From Leptolinea tardivitalis (GTDB lineage Bacteria; Chloroflexota; Anaerolineae; Anaerolineales; Anaerolineaceae): 64,000 nt of DNA. The notes under the pieces were generated by a model. The model was not told the DNA's origin and did not search any database. It saw only the letters and a program-made list of their open reading frames with translations. The translations under genes were made by a program, and so were the position numbers. Shown here one piece after another: positions 8,385-17,436 of this stretch. How positions within the stretch are numbered: the stretch's first letter is position 1; every line of letters starts with the position of its first letter. The stretch is taken from positions 124,001-188,000 of the forward strand of contig NZ_BBYA01000011.1 in NCBI RefSeq assembly GCF_001050275.1, in the 5' to 3' direction.

Positions 8385-9203
8385 ATGGATAACTCAAAAC
8401 AATTGCCTGTGATTGCCTTTGATATGGATGGCACTCTGATGACGCACCAGGATGCCATTCACCCTAAAGATATTGAACTACTCACCATGGCTGACCCGCC
8501 TGCGATATTTGTTCCTACTACCGGACGATCTTTATATGCCATCCGTCGGATTTTTTCGGAATTTAAGATTTGTAATGGCAGTCCATTATCCTTCCCGATG
8601 GTCTTACAGAATGGATCTCTCATTTACAACCCCGGAGAAAAATTACTTCGTTACACCCCCCTTGAATTAAGTACACAAAACGAATTGATCCGTTTATTCA
8701 AGACTCAACCGGATGTTGCCTTTCTGTTGTTTTCTGAAGACCGGCTGCGTCTTTTGAATGCAACTGAATTTGGACTGTCTGAAACCCGCCGCTATATGTT
8801 TGATCCTGAAATTTATGATGATGATGCTCCTGCCGTAGCCTGCAGCAAAATCTTGTGTATTGGTCAGGATCCAGAGAAAGTGCGGGAAATACGAGAGATG
8901 GTTAGAGATTTCAACCTTGAAGTGGCTCTGAGCAAACCGACGATCCTGGAATTCAATGCACCGGGAGTCAATAAAGGTTCTGGATTGGAATATCTGGTTG
9001 AAGCCAATGGATGGGATAAGCACCGGGTGTTTTGTGCCGGTGATGGTGACAATGACCTGGAAATGTTCCGCCGGTTTGATATTTCGTTTACTCCTTCCAC
9101 CAGCTCTGAAGAAATAAAGAAACGGGTGACCCATGTGATTGATACACATCGGGATGGGTTGTTATCATCCATCCTTCATACCATCGAAAGAGAGAAGATT
9201 TAA
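8385..9203 (+). CDS. HAD-superfamily phosphatase, Cof type (IIB)
   Basis: About 272 residues. Motif I is FDMDGTL near the N-terminus (nucleophile and general-acid Asp), a Cof-type cap follows, a Lys sits in the NKGSGLEYL region, and motif IV is GDGDNDLEMF (Mg-binding Asp pair). Cof-type HADs dephosphorylate sugar phosphates, FMN/PLP or similar metabolites; the substrate cannot be told. I chose ATG 8385 because the core strand begins soon after. GTG 8352 or ATG 8376 would add up to 11 residues. The stop lies 7 bp before the EamA gene, so the two are likely cotranscribed. Confidence 0.88.
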   Translation: MDNSKQLPVIAFDMDGTLMTHQDAIHPKDIELLTMADPPAIFVPTTGRSLYAIRRIFSEFKICNGSPLSFPMVLQNGSLIYNPGEKLLRYTPLELSTQNELIRLFKTQPDVAFLLFSEDRLRLLNATEFGLSETRRYMFDPEIYDDDAPAVACSKILCIGQDPEKVREIREMVRDFNLEVALSKPTILEFNAPGVNKGSGLEYLVEANGWDKHRVFCAGDGDNDLEMFRRFDISFTPSTSSEEIKKRVTHVIDTHRDGLLSSILHTIEREKI

Positions 9204-9210
9204 TCTTTTA

Positions 9211-10104
9211 ATGTCAAATCGAGCCCGATCCATCATTGAAGCGATTTTCGCTGTTATTGTGTGGGGTGGCACATTTGTAGCCACTAAAGTTGCCCTTCAA
9301 CAGGTTCAACCCGACACGGTTGTTTTCCTGCGTTTTGGGATGGGTGTAATCATTCTCGCGGCTGGTGTTCAATTGCGCCGGCAATGGATTCCATTGACAC
9401 GCAGAGATATCCTATCTTTGATTGGACTGGGATTCCTTGGGATCAGTTTTCACCAGTGGCTGCAATCGACCGGCATGGTGACATCGGCAGCATCAACAAC
9501 TGCCTGGATAGTGGCAACATCACCTGTTTTTATTGCGATTCTGGGCTGGATACTATTAAAAGAAAAGGCGGGTTGGCTGCAGATAGCCGGAACAGTGCTG
9601 GCTTTTTTTGGTGTATTGCTGGTTGTTACCCGCGGTGACCTTCAACTTTCAACTATTGGTCATATTGGAACAATTGGAGATGCCTTGATACTCATCAGCG
9701 CCATCAACTGGGCTGTTTTCTCTGTTTTATCACGGGGTATGTTAAAACGGCTGCCTTCGGCGCTGATGATGTTTTATGTAATGCTATTTGGCTTTATTTT
9801 TTCGAGCCTTTTCTTTTTTATCAAGACCGGACCGGCGGATATTCTGCGGCTTAATATGAGCGGATGGGCGGCAGTTCTGGTTCTGGGGATTTTCGGTTCG
9901 GGTCTGGCTTATATCGCCTGGTATGATGCCCTGCAAAATCTATCTGCCAATCAATCTGGTGTGTTCCTTAATATCGAACCACTGGTGACCATGCTGGTGG
10001 CATACGTTGTTCTGGGAGAACCGATTACCTGGGCTTCTATACTGGGCGGCGCTGTAATCATTCTGGGTGTCTGGCTGGTAAACCGAAAACCGGCAGTCAG
10101 CTAA
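9211..10104 (+). CDS. EamA/DMT-family transporter
   Basis: A 297-residue protein made of two EamA repeats with about ten transmembrane helices. The first repeat opens with AVIVWGGTFVATK and the second ends with GEPITWASILGGAVIILGVW, both family signatures. Drug/metabolite exporters of this type move amino acids, purines or other small metabolites across the cytoplasmic membrane; the substrate is unknown. An in-frame TTG 9139 start would overlap the HAD gene by 65 bp and add non-membrane sequence, so ATG 9211 is preferred. It converges with the VOC gene, the two stop codons overlapping by four bases. Confidence 0.92.
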   Translation: MSNRARSIIEAIFAVIVWGGTFVATKVALQQVQPDTVVFLRFGMGVIILAAGVQLRRQWIPLTRRDILSLIGLGFLGISFHQWLQSTGMVTSAASTTAWIVATSPVFIAILGWILLKEKAGWLQIAGTVLAFFGVLLVVTRGDLQLSTIGHIGTIGDALILISAINWAVFSVLSRGMLKRLPSALMMFYVMLFGFIFSSLFFFIKTGPADILRLNMSGWAAVLVLGIFGSGLAYIAWYDALQNLSANQSGVFLNIEPLVTMLVAYVVLGEPITWASILGGAVIILGVWLVNRKPAVS

Positions 10105-10505
10105 CCGCCTTTATTCCACGATCCGATTTCGATCAGATTGCCTTCCGGGTCCATAATCATGGATGAGCGCATTCCCCAGGGTTCATCTCTAGGTGCGTAA
10201 ACTTCGCGTCCACCGGCAGCAATCACCCGCGCAAATTCCCGGTCAACGTCTGCCGAAGTGGGCAGGTCGATAGCCAGTTCAAATGTGCCGTTGATGCCGG
10301 TAGTGAAACCGGGAGTTTTCCCGCCGAAGAGGGTAGGCAGCTGTTTGCGTTCGTACATGGCAAATCGCACACCGTCATTCTTAAATTCGGCATAAGGTCC
10401 CTGTCCATCCCAGTCGATTTCAAATCCAAGAACGTCACGGTAAAAGGCCACCATTTCCGCCAGATTCTCCGGAAAGATACCAATCAAATCGATCCGAGTT
10501 GCCAT
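10101..10505 (-). CDS. VOC-family (glyoxalase-like) protein
   Basis: 134 residues with the paired beta-alpha-beta-beta-beta modules of the vicinal-oxygen-chelate fold. Features are FPENLAEMVAFYRDVLGFE at the start and SSMIMDPEGNLIEIGSW at the end, with the final Glu as probable metal ligand. Members include glyoxalases, fosfomycin-type resistance proteins and dioxygenases; no specific reaction is evident. ATG 10505 follows a strong AAGGAGGAGA site and overlaps the RecQ stop by one base (TAATG). The 12-residue extension in the open frame (to 10538) lies inside recQ and is rejected. Confidence 0.88.
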   Translation of the reverse strand: MATRIDLIGIFPENLAEMVAFYRDVLGFEIDWDGQGPYAEFKNDGVRFAMYERKQLPTLFGGKTPGFTTGINGTFELAIDLPTSADVDREFARVIAAGGREVYAPRDEPWGMRSSMIMDPEGNLIEIGSWNKGG

Positions 10506-12748
10506 TATTCTCCTCCTTCTTTGTTCTTTTGTTTGCAAAGGTAGTAGAGCTTTAAGACATGAAGCTCGTTGTAATCCACGGATTCATTCAAGTGAAGAAA
10601 AACTGGCTTCAACAAATCCGATCCAAGGGAATCAAAGGCATCCATCACTTTTCGCCGTATAGCAGGAGATGAATGGGAGTAAGACAAAAATTGCTCGGGG
10701 TTGGGAATGGAATTTCCGGCGCTTACATATTTAATAAGGTGGTTGATAATTGTATAGGCAATAACTGAATGCTTTGCGGCAAGATCTTCAATTGAGGCTC
10801 CTGAAAGAAATTCTTCTGCAATTTCATCGGTTTTCGATCTTTTTTCCACATTTTTTCCGGCAGGATGTACTGATTCTCTCTTTACCGGAATGATCTCTTT
10901 AAGATTATGGTTCCGGCAATACTCCTTAATGGTTGTAAGAAATCTATCTCCAAAAGTCTTACTTTTTACAGAACCAACACCGTGAATCATCCGCAATGTC
11001 ACCAGACTGAGTGGATGATAGGCTGCCATTTCAGCCAATGTTCTGTCTGAAAAGATCATATAAGGGGGAATGCCCTTTTCATCTGCAATTTTCTTACGAA
11101 GCTGGCGCAATAAATCATACAACTCCGTATCGATTTCTGGCATGCGTGTGCGGCGGGCGGCCTGTTTGGATGGTTCCGCGGGGTTTTGACGGGCAGACGG
11201 TTGATTCTCTTCAAAAAGGGAACGCTGTGGACGCGGTTTTACTGTTGTGATCGTCTGGCGGGTGCGCAGCATCTCCACGGCAGAGTCTGTCAGTTTTAGA
11301 GAATTAAACTCACCAACCTTTTCAATGAGATTAAGGTCAATCAACTGATCGGAAAGCTTCAGCCAGTCATTCTTCTGGCGGTCTTTCCCGATCCCGAATG
11401 TGGAGAGCTCCTGATGTTTGTGCGAGAGAACCTTTTCTGTTCGGGCTCCCATCAGAATATCTGCGATATGGGCCGCCCCGAACACCTCACCACTGCGTTT
11501 GATACAAGACATAAACTTCTGGGCAGGGATGGTAATATCGATGATTTTCTCCTGCGAAGCCAGGCACCAATCGCACATGCCGCAGGACTTTTGTAAATAG
11601 CTTTCACCAAAATAGGCCAACAGGGGCCTGCGGCGGCAGCCGCGTGTTTCAATGTACTTAATCAGAGCGTCCAGTTGTTCTTCAGCTGCAGCCTGCTCTT
11701 TACCAGACTTCTGGCGAATGAGATATTCGATTTTATTTTTATCACCATAACTGAAAAGCAAACGGCAGACAGAGGGCTGACCGTCTCGCCCGGCCCGGCC
11801 AATTTCCTGATAATACCCTTCCAGGCTTTTGGGCAGATCATAATGCAGCACATACCGAACATCCGGTTTGTTAATACCCATCCCAAATGCCACGGTTGCC
11901 ACAATGATATTTGCATCATCGCGGATGAAAGCTTCCTGGTTTTTGCGGCGGGTGGCATCATCCAGACCGGCATGATAGGGTAGGGCGGAATACCTGCGCC
12001 TGACCAGATCGGCGGTCAATTCATCCACCTGTTTTCGCGAGAAGCAATAAATGATCCCCGGCCGGCCGGGAAATTGTTCGATCAGGTCGATGGTTTGTTT
12101 CAGGGCATCCTGCTTTTTTTCAATTTCAATGATCAGATTCTTACGATCAAAGCTGGAGATGAATTCGTTGTGATCTTGAAATCCCAGCGATTTCTTGATA
12201 TCCGCCCGCACCTTATGTGTGGCTGTGGCAGTGAGCGCCAGACAGGTGACATTTTTCAGCCCTTTACCCACCTTGATGAGTTCCCTGTATTCTGGACGGA
12301 AATCATGCCCCCATTCCGAAATACAATGGGCTTCATCAATTACCAGCAGGTCCACCTGGACAGTCTCCAGCAGACCGGATACTCTGTCAGTCAAAAGGGT
12401 TTCCGGTGCCATATAGATAAGCCGGGTTTTCCCCTTGCGGATCTGTTCAGTGTTCCGGAAATATTCACCGGCATCCAATGAGCTGTTCAATGTGACGGCT
12501 GGTATGCCAAGCTGTTTGAGCTGATCGATCTGATCTTTCATCAGGGCGATCAACGGCGAGACAACAATTGTCAGGCCGGGAAGAAGCAATGCGGGAATCT
12601 GATAACACAGTGACTTGCCCCCACCGGTCGGCATAATTGCCAGTGTGTCTTTCCGCTGCAATATATTTTCAATGACCTCTTTTTGCAGGGGCAAAAAGAG
12701 GTCATATCCGAAGATGTCGTTAAGGATGGTTTCAGGTGATTTCGACAT
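10505..12748 (-). CDS. recQ: ATP-dependent DNA helicase RecQ
   Basis: A 747-residue 3'-5' helicase. Walker A MPTGGGKS is at residues 39-46, the DEAH box follows (VIDEAHCISEWGHDFRPEY), and motif VI is EIGRAGRDG. The RecQ zinc cluster (CRRRPLLAYFGE through CGMCDWC) precedes a winged-helix RQC region, and an HRDC-like domain lies at about 545-620. The C-terminal 120 residues contain a helix-turn-helix-like segment (DEIAEEFLSGASIEDLAAKH) of the type seen in longer RecQs. It acts in recombination and stalled-fork repair. It lies 58 bp after the FNT gene on the same strand and is coupled to the VOC gene downstream. Confidence 0.96.
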   Translation of the reverse strand: MSKSPETILNDIFGYDLFLPLQKEVIENILQRKDTLAIMPTGGGKSLCYQIPALLLPGLTIVVSPLIALMKDQIDQLKQLGIPAVTLNSSLDAGEYFRNTEQIRKGKTRLIYMAPETLLTDRVSGLLETVQVDLLVIDEAHCISEWGHDFRPEYRELIKVGKGLKNVTCLALTATATHKVRADIKKSLGFQDHNEFISSFDRKNLIIEIEKKQDALKQTIDLIEQFPGRPGIIYCFSRKQVDELTADLVRRRYSALPYHAGLDDATRRKNQEAFIRDDANIIVATVAFGMGINKPDVRYVLHYDLPKSLEGYYQEIGRAGRDGQPSVCRLLFSYGDKNKIEYLIRQKSGKEQAAAEEQLDALIKYIETRGCRRRPLLAYFGESYLQKSCGMCDWCLASQEKIIDITIPAQKFMSCIKRSGEVFGAAHIADILMGARTEKVLSHKHQELSTFGIGKDRQKNDWLKLSDQLIDLNLIEKVGEFNSLKLTDSAVEMLRTRQTITTVKPRPQRSLFEENQPSARQNPAEPSKQAARRTRMPEIDTELYDLLRQLRKKIADEKGIPPYMIFSDRTLAEMAAYHPLSLVTLRMIHGVGSVKSKTFGDRFLTTIKEYCRNHNLKEIIPVKRESVHPAGKNVEKRSKTDEIAEEFLSGASIEDLAAKHSVIAYTIINHLIKYVSAGNSIPNPEQFLSYSHSSPAIRRKVMDAFDSLGSDLLKPVFLHLNESVDYNELHVLKLYYLCKQKNKEGGE

Positions 12749-12806
12749 GACAAAAGAAATGGCAGCGAATTCCAGCCGTCGTGTATCCTACCATAGAATA
12801 GTAGTT

Positions 12807-13664
12807 CTATGAAGGTTTCTTTCTCAGATAGGCATACCAGTAAATCAGGCCAACCATTACAACTCCGCCGATGATATTGCCGATCGTCACAGGTAGCAGA
12901 TTGCCAATAAGGAAATTTTCCCAGGTAAGGTGGGGAAAATCCGCCGGTGTTTTTTCTATGGCATCAAAGAAGGCCTGATTCGCACCGTATTTGATAAATA
13001 AAGCAGATGGGATGAAATACATATTGGCCACACTGTGCTCAAAACCTGCGGCGACAAACATGGTGATAGGGAAAATGATCGCCATGATCTTGTCGGTGGT
13101 CGTGCGGGCGCTGTAAGTCAGCCACACGGCCAGACATACGGCCATATTGCAGAGAATCCCCAGGTAGACAGCGGGGAAAAACGCCAGGCTGGTTTTGGTT
13201 TCACCGATGGTAAGCATGTTTATTCCGATTACACCATGCCCGAAAGCATACTGTCCGCTGTAGAAGATCAATCCGGCCATCACGATCGATCCGGCAAAGT
13301 TGGCCAGATAGACGATTAACCAGTTCCGTAGAAGAGCTTTCAGCGTAACCTTGCCGTCTGCCCAGGCCATGATGATAAGCATATTCCCGGTAAATAGTTC
13401 AGCGCCGCCTACCACCACCAGAATCAAGCCCAGACAAAACGTCAGGCCTGAGAGCAGTTTGGTCACACCATAGGAAAGCAGACCATTGGCTCCGCTGGTC
13501 ACAGCTGTGGCGAAAATGGCTCCCATGGCGATATACGCCCCGGCAAGGAAACCCAGAACTGACAATGTGGATACAGGCGAATTGGCTTTTTTTATCCCCA
13601 GTTGTACCGCTTTTTCCGCCATTCCGGCTGGAGGTATGGCATCAAAAGATGGAGTTGAATCCAT
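12807..13664 (-). CDS. Formate/nitrite transporter (FNT) family channel
   Basis: A 285-residue membrane protein with six hydrophobic helices, matching the pentameric FNT channels (FocA, NirC, HSC). Family features are GFLAGAYIAMGA in the first helix, the AELFTGN motif (GGAELFTGNMLI), and GFEHSVANMYFIP with the pore histidine. It passes small monovalent anions such as formate, nitrite or hydrosulphide; the sequence does not decide which. The ribosome site is GGGAGG. It follows the molybdenum hydroxylase genes by 32 bp on the same strand and is likely in their operon. Formate from purine breakdown or AdhE-linked fermentation is a plausible substrate. Confidence 0.93.
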   Translation of the reverse strand: MDSTPSFDAIPPAGMAEKAVQLGIKKANSPVSTLSVLGFLAGAYIAMGAIFATAVTSGANGLLSYGVTKLLSGLTFCLGLILVVVGGAELFTGNMLIIMAWADGKVTLKALLRNWLIVYLANFAGSIVMAGLIFYSGQYAFGHGVIGINMLTIGETKTSLAFFPAVYLGILCNMAVCLAVWLTYSARTTTDKIMAIIFPITMFVAAGFEHSVANMYFIPSALFIKYGANQAFFDAIEKTPADFPHLTWENFLIGNLLPVTIGNIIGGVVMVGLIYWYAYLRKKPS

Positions 13665-13696
13665 GGTTTGTATTCCTCCCTGTGAATGGCGTAATT

Positions 13697-16057
13697 CTAC
13701 ACCTGATGCAGACCAAGTTTGCAGGCAGTGTTGGATCCTTCTTTTCGCAGGTCTTTCCCAATTAAAACCCGTTCAAGGTTAGCCGGAAGATTTTGAATTC
13801 GCCGACCGGTGGCATGGAAGATGGCATTGATGATAGCCGGTGCTGCCGGTACCAGACTGGGTTCGGCAATGTTCTTTGCCCCATACGGGCCGTCAGAAAA
13901 TGGCTTTTCAACAAATGCTCCCACAATCTCCGGAACATCCATAGCGGTGGGGATGATGTATTCATCAAAATTCGTCGCCTGGATAAAACCTTTATCAAAA
14001 TCCACCCGTTCCATGAGAGCGTATCCCAATCCCTGGGTGATGCCGCCGTAAAGTTGACCGAGAATCCCCTGGGGAAAAATAACTGTTCCGGTATTGTGAA
14101 CTCCCCAGTATCCGGTGACTTCTACTTTTCCGGTTCCGGTGTCTACCAGAACTTCAGCGACCTGGGCGCCAAAATGATAGGCAAAGTATGGTTTTCCAGT
14201 TCCGCTTTCAAATGACCAGTGATTTTCGGGAGCATTCCAGCGTCCCTCTGTAGAAAGCGTCAGTCCCATCTGGCGGGCATGATCAACCACCTTATCAAAA
14301 CTGGCTGGTTCTTCATTGGGGCCGATGTAATTCTCCCCGTCCCGCAAAATATCGACAATCTGACAATGAAATAAATCAGCCGCTGCATTTAATAAAATAG
14401 CATCAAGACGCATGGCGGTGACCTGAGTGGCATTTCCGCCCAAAACCGTGGCGCGTGAAGCAACGGTCGGCCCGCTGTCTATGGCGGTATCGGTATCTGG
14501 CCGGAGCATGTGAATACGGGATGGATTAATTCCCAGGGTTTCCGCCGCTATGAGGGTGAAGACGGTTCGTGATCCACTCCCGTAATCAGTGAGACCCGAT
14601 GTCAACGTGAGTGTATTATCATCATTAATGCGGAGAGTTCCAACGGCTGAATCTTTGCCTTCTGCACCCAATGACATCCCATGAAAAACGGCAGCGACTC
14701 CAATGCCTTTACGCAACTCTCCGGGATGGATTCGTGCCGGGTCACCCTGCTCGAATTCTTTTCGTTTGCGATCCCAGTCAGATAGTTTGCGGACCTGCTG
14801 CAGACATTCGGCCAGGGCAACATCATCCCCCAACTTCTGCCCGTGGGATGTGGTATCACCCGGACGCAGACAGTTCTTAAGGCGTAAGTCAATAGGATCC
14901 ATGTTCAAGCGATAGGCAATTTCATCCACCGCCAATTCGCTGGCAAAACACACTTCCGTGTTTCCAAAGCCTCTGAAGGCTCCAGCAAACCCGTTGTTTG
15001 TGTAAACAACATCTGTGTCCACAGAGCAGGCCTGGTACCGGTATGGTCCCATGGCATGTATGGTAGACCGCCAGGCAGTAAAGGGAGTGATGGCCGCATA
15101 GGCGCCGCTGTCTACAATCCCATGAAATTGACAGGCCATTAAAGTGCCGTCTTTTTTCGCCCCGATCTTATAGTGCATGATCATGGCATCGCGTTTATAC
15201 GAAGAGATCATCGACTCTTCACGAGAAAAAACCATTTTTACCGGCCGGCCTGAAATCAGAGCCAGTTTGGCTGTCTGGGCAATGGTCTGATACATGGTAT
15301 CGTCTTTGCCGCCGAATGCTCCGCCGACATACGGCTGAATGACCCGGACATCTTCCGAACCCAGGCCTACCGTCTGAATGATATTATTTTTCGCCAGAAA
15401 CGGACTCTGACAGCAGGCATAGACTGTAACACCACTGGATTTTGGCCAGGGAACCGCCAGACTGGCTTCTGTTTCGATATAGGCATGTTCCTGGTGCATG
15501 GTGGTGTACTCTTTATCCAACACCAGATCGCACTCTTTCCAAACAGCATCCGGATCGTTTTGCCGGACAATGTAATCAATCAACAAGTTCCCATGGGGAT
15601 ATCCTTCTGCATCCCTGGGTTTCTCACCAACCAGCGGGGCATCCGGTGAAAGAGCCTGGCGCGGGTCAAACAGACCGGGAAGCGGTTCTAATTCCACTTT
15701 TATCGCCTTGAGAGCGGCTTGCAGGCTTTCTTCATTCTCGGCGGCTACGGCTGCAATCGGATCTCCCACATAACGAACCCGCTGATAAGCCAGCATATAC
15801 ATATCCACAATCGGAAAACCGAACCGACCGTGATCGATGAAATCATCACATGTGATGACCGCATGAACCCCTGGAATTTGCCTGGCTTCTGATGTGTCGA
15901 TGGAGATTATCCGGGCATGGGGAACCTTACTGCGCAGGCAGCGCGAGATAAGCATACCTGGCAGGTAGTAATCTGCCGTATATCGGGCGGTTCCCATCAC
16001 TTTTTCGAGCGCATCCACCCGGTTGGTTGGTTTGCCAATAAATTGTCGGTCAGTCAC
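13697..16057 (-). CDS. xdhA: Xanthine dehydrogenase-family molybdenum-binding subunit
   Basis: A 786-residue large subunit of a molybdenum hydroxylase. It opens with GKPTNRVDALEKVMGTARYT, has the cofactor-binding YVGGAFGGKDD, the FRGFGNTEV segment characteristic of xanthine dehydrogenases rather than CO dehydrogenases, and the catalytic Glu in NIAEPSLVPAAPAI near the C-terminus. It hydroxylates purines or other N-heterocycles with water as oxygen source. The start is GTG 16057, overlapping the iron-sulphur subunit gene by 8 bp behind an AGGAG site. The operon is FAD, 2Fe-2S, then Mo subunit. The purine importer upstream supports hypoxanthine/xanthine as substrate, but nicotinate or others are possible. 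No molybdenum-cofactor sulphurase gene is nearby. Confidence 0.92.
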   Translation of the reverse strand: MTDRQFIGKPTNRVDALEKVMGTARYTADYYLPGMLISRCLRSKVPHARIISIDTSEARQIPGVHAVITCDDFIDHGRFGFPIVDMYMLAYQRVRYVGDPIAAVAAENEESLQAALKAIKVELEPLPGLFDPRQALSPDAPLVGEKPRDAEGYPHGNLLIDYIVRQNDPDAVWKECDLVLDKEYTTMHQEHAYIETEASLAVPWPKSSGVTVYACCQSPFLAKNNIIQTVGLGSEDVRVIQPYVGGAFGGKDDTMYQTIAQTAKLALISGRPVKMVFSREESMISSYKRDAMIMHYKIGAKKDGTLMACQFHGIVDSGAYAAITPFTAWRSTIHAMGPYRYQACSVDTDVVYTNNGFAGAFRGFGNTEVCFASELAVDEIAYRLNMDPIDLRLKNCLRPGDTTSHGQKLGDDVALAECLQQVRKLSDWDRKRKEFEQGDPARIHPGELRKGIGVAAVFHGMSLGAEGKDSAVGTLRINDDNTLTLTSGLTDYGSGSRTVFTLIAAETLGINPSRIHMLRPDTDTAIDSGPTVASRATVLGGNATQVTAMRLDAILLNAAADLFHCQIVDILRDGENYIGPNEEPASFDKVVDHARQMGLTLSTEGRWNAPENHWSFESGTGKPYFAYHFGAQVAEVLVDTGTGKVEVTGYWGVHNTGTVIFPQGILGQLYGGITQGLGYALMERVDFDKGFIQATNFDEYIIPTAMDVPEIVGAFVEKPFSDGPYGAKNIAEPSLVPAAPAIINAIFHATGRRIQNLPANLERVLIGKDLRKEGSNTACKLGLHQV

Positions 16058-16532
16058 GGCGGCCTTTCTCCTGTCGTTTCAAGGCGGTTGCCTGAATGGC
16101 ATCTACAATCTGCTGATAACCGGTACAGCGGCACAGGTTGCCAGCAATGGCTTCCCGAATTTCTGCCCGGGTTGGATTGATATTACTGTTCAGTAGAGCC
16201 TCACCGGCCAGCACCATACCAGGAATACAAAATCCGCATTGAACAGCTCCATATTCAATAAACGCCTGTTGTAGATCATTGGGACCGCCGTCTTCAGCAT
16301 GGATTCCTTCAATGGTTACCACACGGCGTCCATTAGCCTGAGCGGCCAAAATCAGACACGAATTGACCAGTTTGCCATCGAGCAACACAGAACAGGCTCC
16401 GCATTCTCCCACATTGCAGCCTTCCTTGGTTCCGGTCAATTTAAGATGATCACGAAGGAAATGCAACAAAGAAATATCAGCCGGCGCTTCTGTATGGATT
16501 GGCTCTTCGTTGACAATCAGATCAAAAATCAT
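16050..16532 (-). CDS. xdhC: Xanthine dehydrogenase-family 2Fe-2S subunit
   Basis: A 160-residue small subunit with two iron-sulphur domains. The plant-ferredoxin-type cluster ligands are Cys39, Cys44, Cys47 and Cys59 (GCNVGECGACSV and NSCL). The helical second domain carries QCGFCIPGM and NLCRCTGYQQ. It passes electrons from the molybdenum centre to the FAD subunit. Its ATG overlaps the FAD-subunit stop by four bases (ATGA) and its stop overlaps the Mo-subunit start, so the three are translationally coupled in roughly equal amounts. The symbol follows the E. coli style; the name xdhC is used for another protein elsewhere. Confidence 0.94.
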   Translation of the reverse strand: MIFDLIVNEEPIHTEAPADISLLHFLRDHLKLTGTKEGCNVGECGACSVLLDGKLVNSCLILAAQANGRRVVTIEGIHAEDGGPNDLQQAFIEYGAVQCGFCIPGMVLAGEALLNSNINPTRAEIREAIAGNLCRCTGYQQIVDAIQATALKRQEKGRRD

Positions 16533-17410
16533 ACTACCTCTCCTGATGGCTCGCGAACCTGGAATACACGAGACAGGGCACGCGATGTCATTGCGGCCAG
16601 GGCGGGAACTTTATATTCTGATGACCAGCGGTATCCCGATAGTCTGATCATCTCTTCTGTCGCAAGTTTTCCGGCTGCCAGCATTAATGCTGGTGTGGGG
16701 ACCTGTCCCAGCAGGCTGGTTTCCACATCTTTGAATCGGCAGATTTGCGGCGCGGCCGACCCGGTGACAAAGCGGGCATCGGCAATCCGGCCGTTTTCAT
16801 CCAACCGCCCCAGGGCTGCCACAGTCAACCGGCTGATGGCCATGGCATTGCGGCGGCCCAGTTTAAGAAATACACCGCGTGTACCGGATGGAGGTATGGT
16901 ATACCGCAGGGACACCAGCAGCCCACCGGCCGGTATGCGTGTTTTATTCGGACTGATGACCAGCTCACTAACCGTCCAATTGAACTCTTCTGAAGGGGTT
17001 AGAACACGGGCCATAGCATCGAGGCAGACCAGCGCTGGAAGTGAATCGGCGCAGGCCGCTGCATTGGCTACATTTCCACCGATGGTTCCCATATTGCGGA
17101 TCTGGGTAGCCCCCACCGTCTTGCAGGCTTCAACCAGTATGGGACCTGTCTCCCTAATAATTGGATTGGAAATAATTTCTGAAAAGGAAGCTGATGCACC
17201 GATAATCACATCGTTTCCTGTCTTTTCAATCGTGTGCATCTCAGGTATCAAGGAGATGTCTACCACCCGGTCGCAGAGGTCCGGGTTTCTTCGTAGAAGT
17301 AAAACAAGATCGGTGCTCCCGGCAAGGGGACGATTCTTATAACCAGGCTGGTTCAGAAAGGTTAGGGCTTCTGAAATGGTGGCTGCCCTGACATATCCAA
17401 ATCGTTCCAT
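16529..17410 (-). CDS. xdhB: Xanthine dehydrogenase-family FAD-binding subunit
   Basis: A 293-residue medium subunit of the FAD-binding CoxM/XdhB family. It has the FAD pyrophosphate loop AGSTDLVLLLRR (about 31-42), the second glycine-rich contact TIGGNVANAAACADSLPAL, and a C-terminal CO-dehydrogenase flavoprotein-like domain (about 180-285). It takes electrons from the 2Fe-2S subunit and passes them to NAD or another acceptor. It begins 27 bp after the ABC ATPase gene behind a GGAGT site, so the oxidation genes appear to be one transcript with the importer. Confidence 0.92.
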   Translation of the reverse strand: MERFGYVRAATISEALTFLNQPGYKNRPLAGSTDLVLLLRRNPDLCDRVVDISLIPEMHTIEKTGNDVIIGASASFSEIISNPIIRETGPILVEACKTVGATQIRNMGTIGGNVANAAACADSLPALVCLDAMARVLTPSEEFNWTVSELVISPNKTRIPAGGLLVSLRYTIPPSGTRGVFLKLGRRNAMAISRLTVAALGRLDENGRIADARFVTGSAAPQICRFKDVETSLLGQVPTPALMLAAGKLATEEMIRLSGYRWSSEYKVPALAAMTSRALSRVFQVREPSGEVV

Positions 17411-17436
17411 TCGGACTCCGTCAAAGTTAAATTTGA

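Noticed and set aside
12792-12811. CATAGAA-TAGTAG-TTCTATG as terminator between the FNT and recQ genes
   Set aside because: AT-rich 7-bp stem overlapping the FNT stop, without a T-run on the minus strand; probably not functional.
16299-17342. Long plus-strand open frame (347 codons) opposite the FAD and 2Fe-2S subunit genes
   Set aside because: It lies wholly antisense to two well-recognised, coupled subunit genes, has Ser/Arg-rich shadow composition and no ribosome site or motif.
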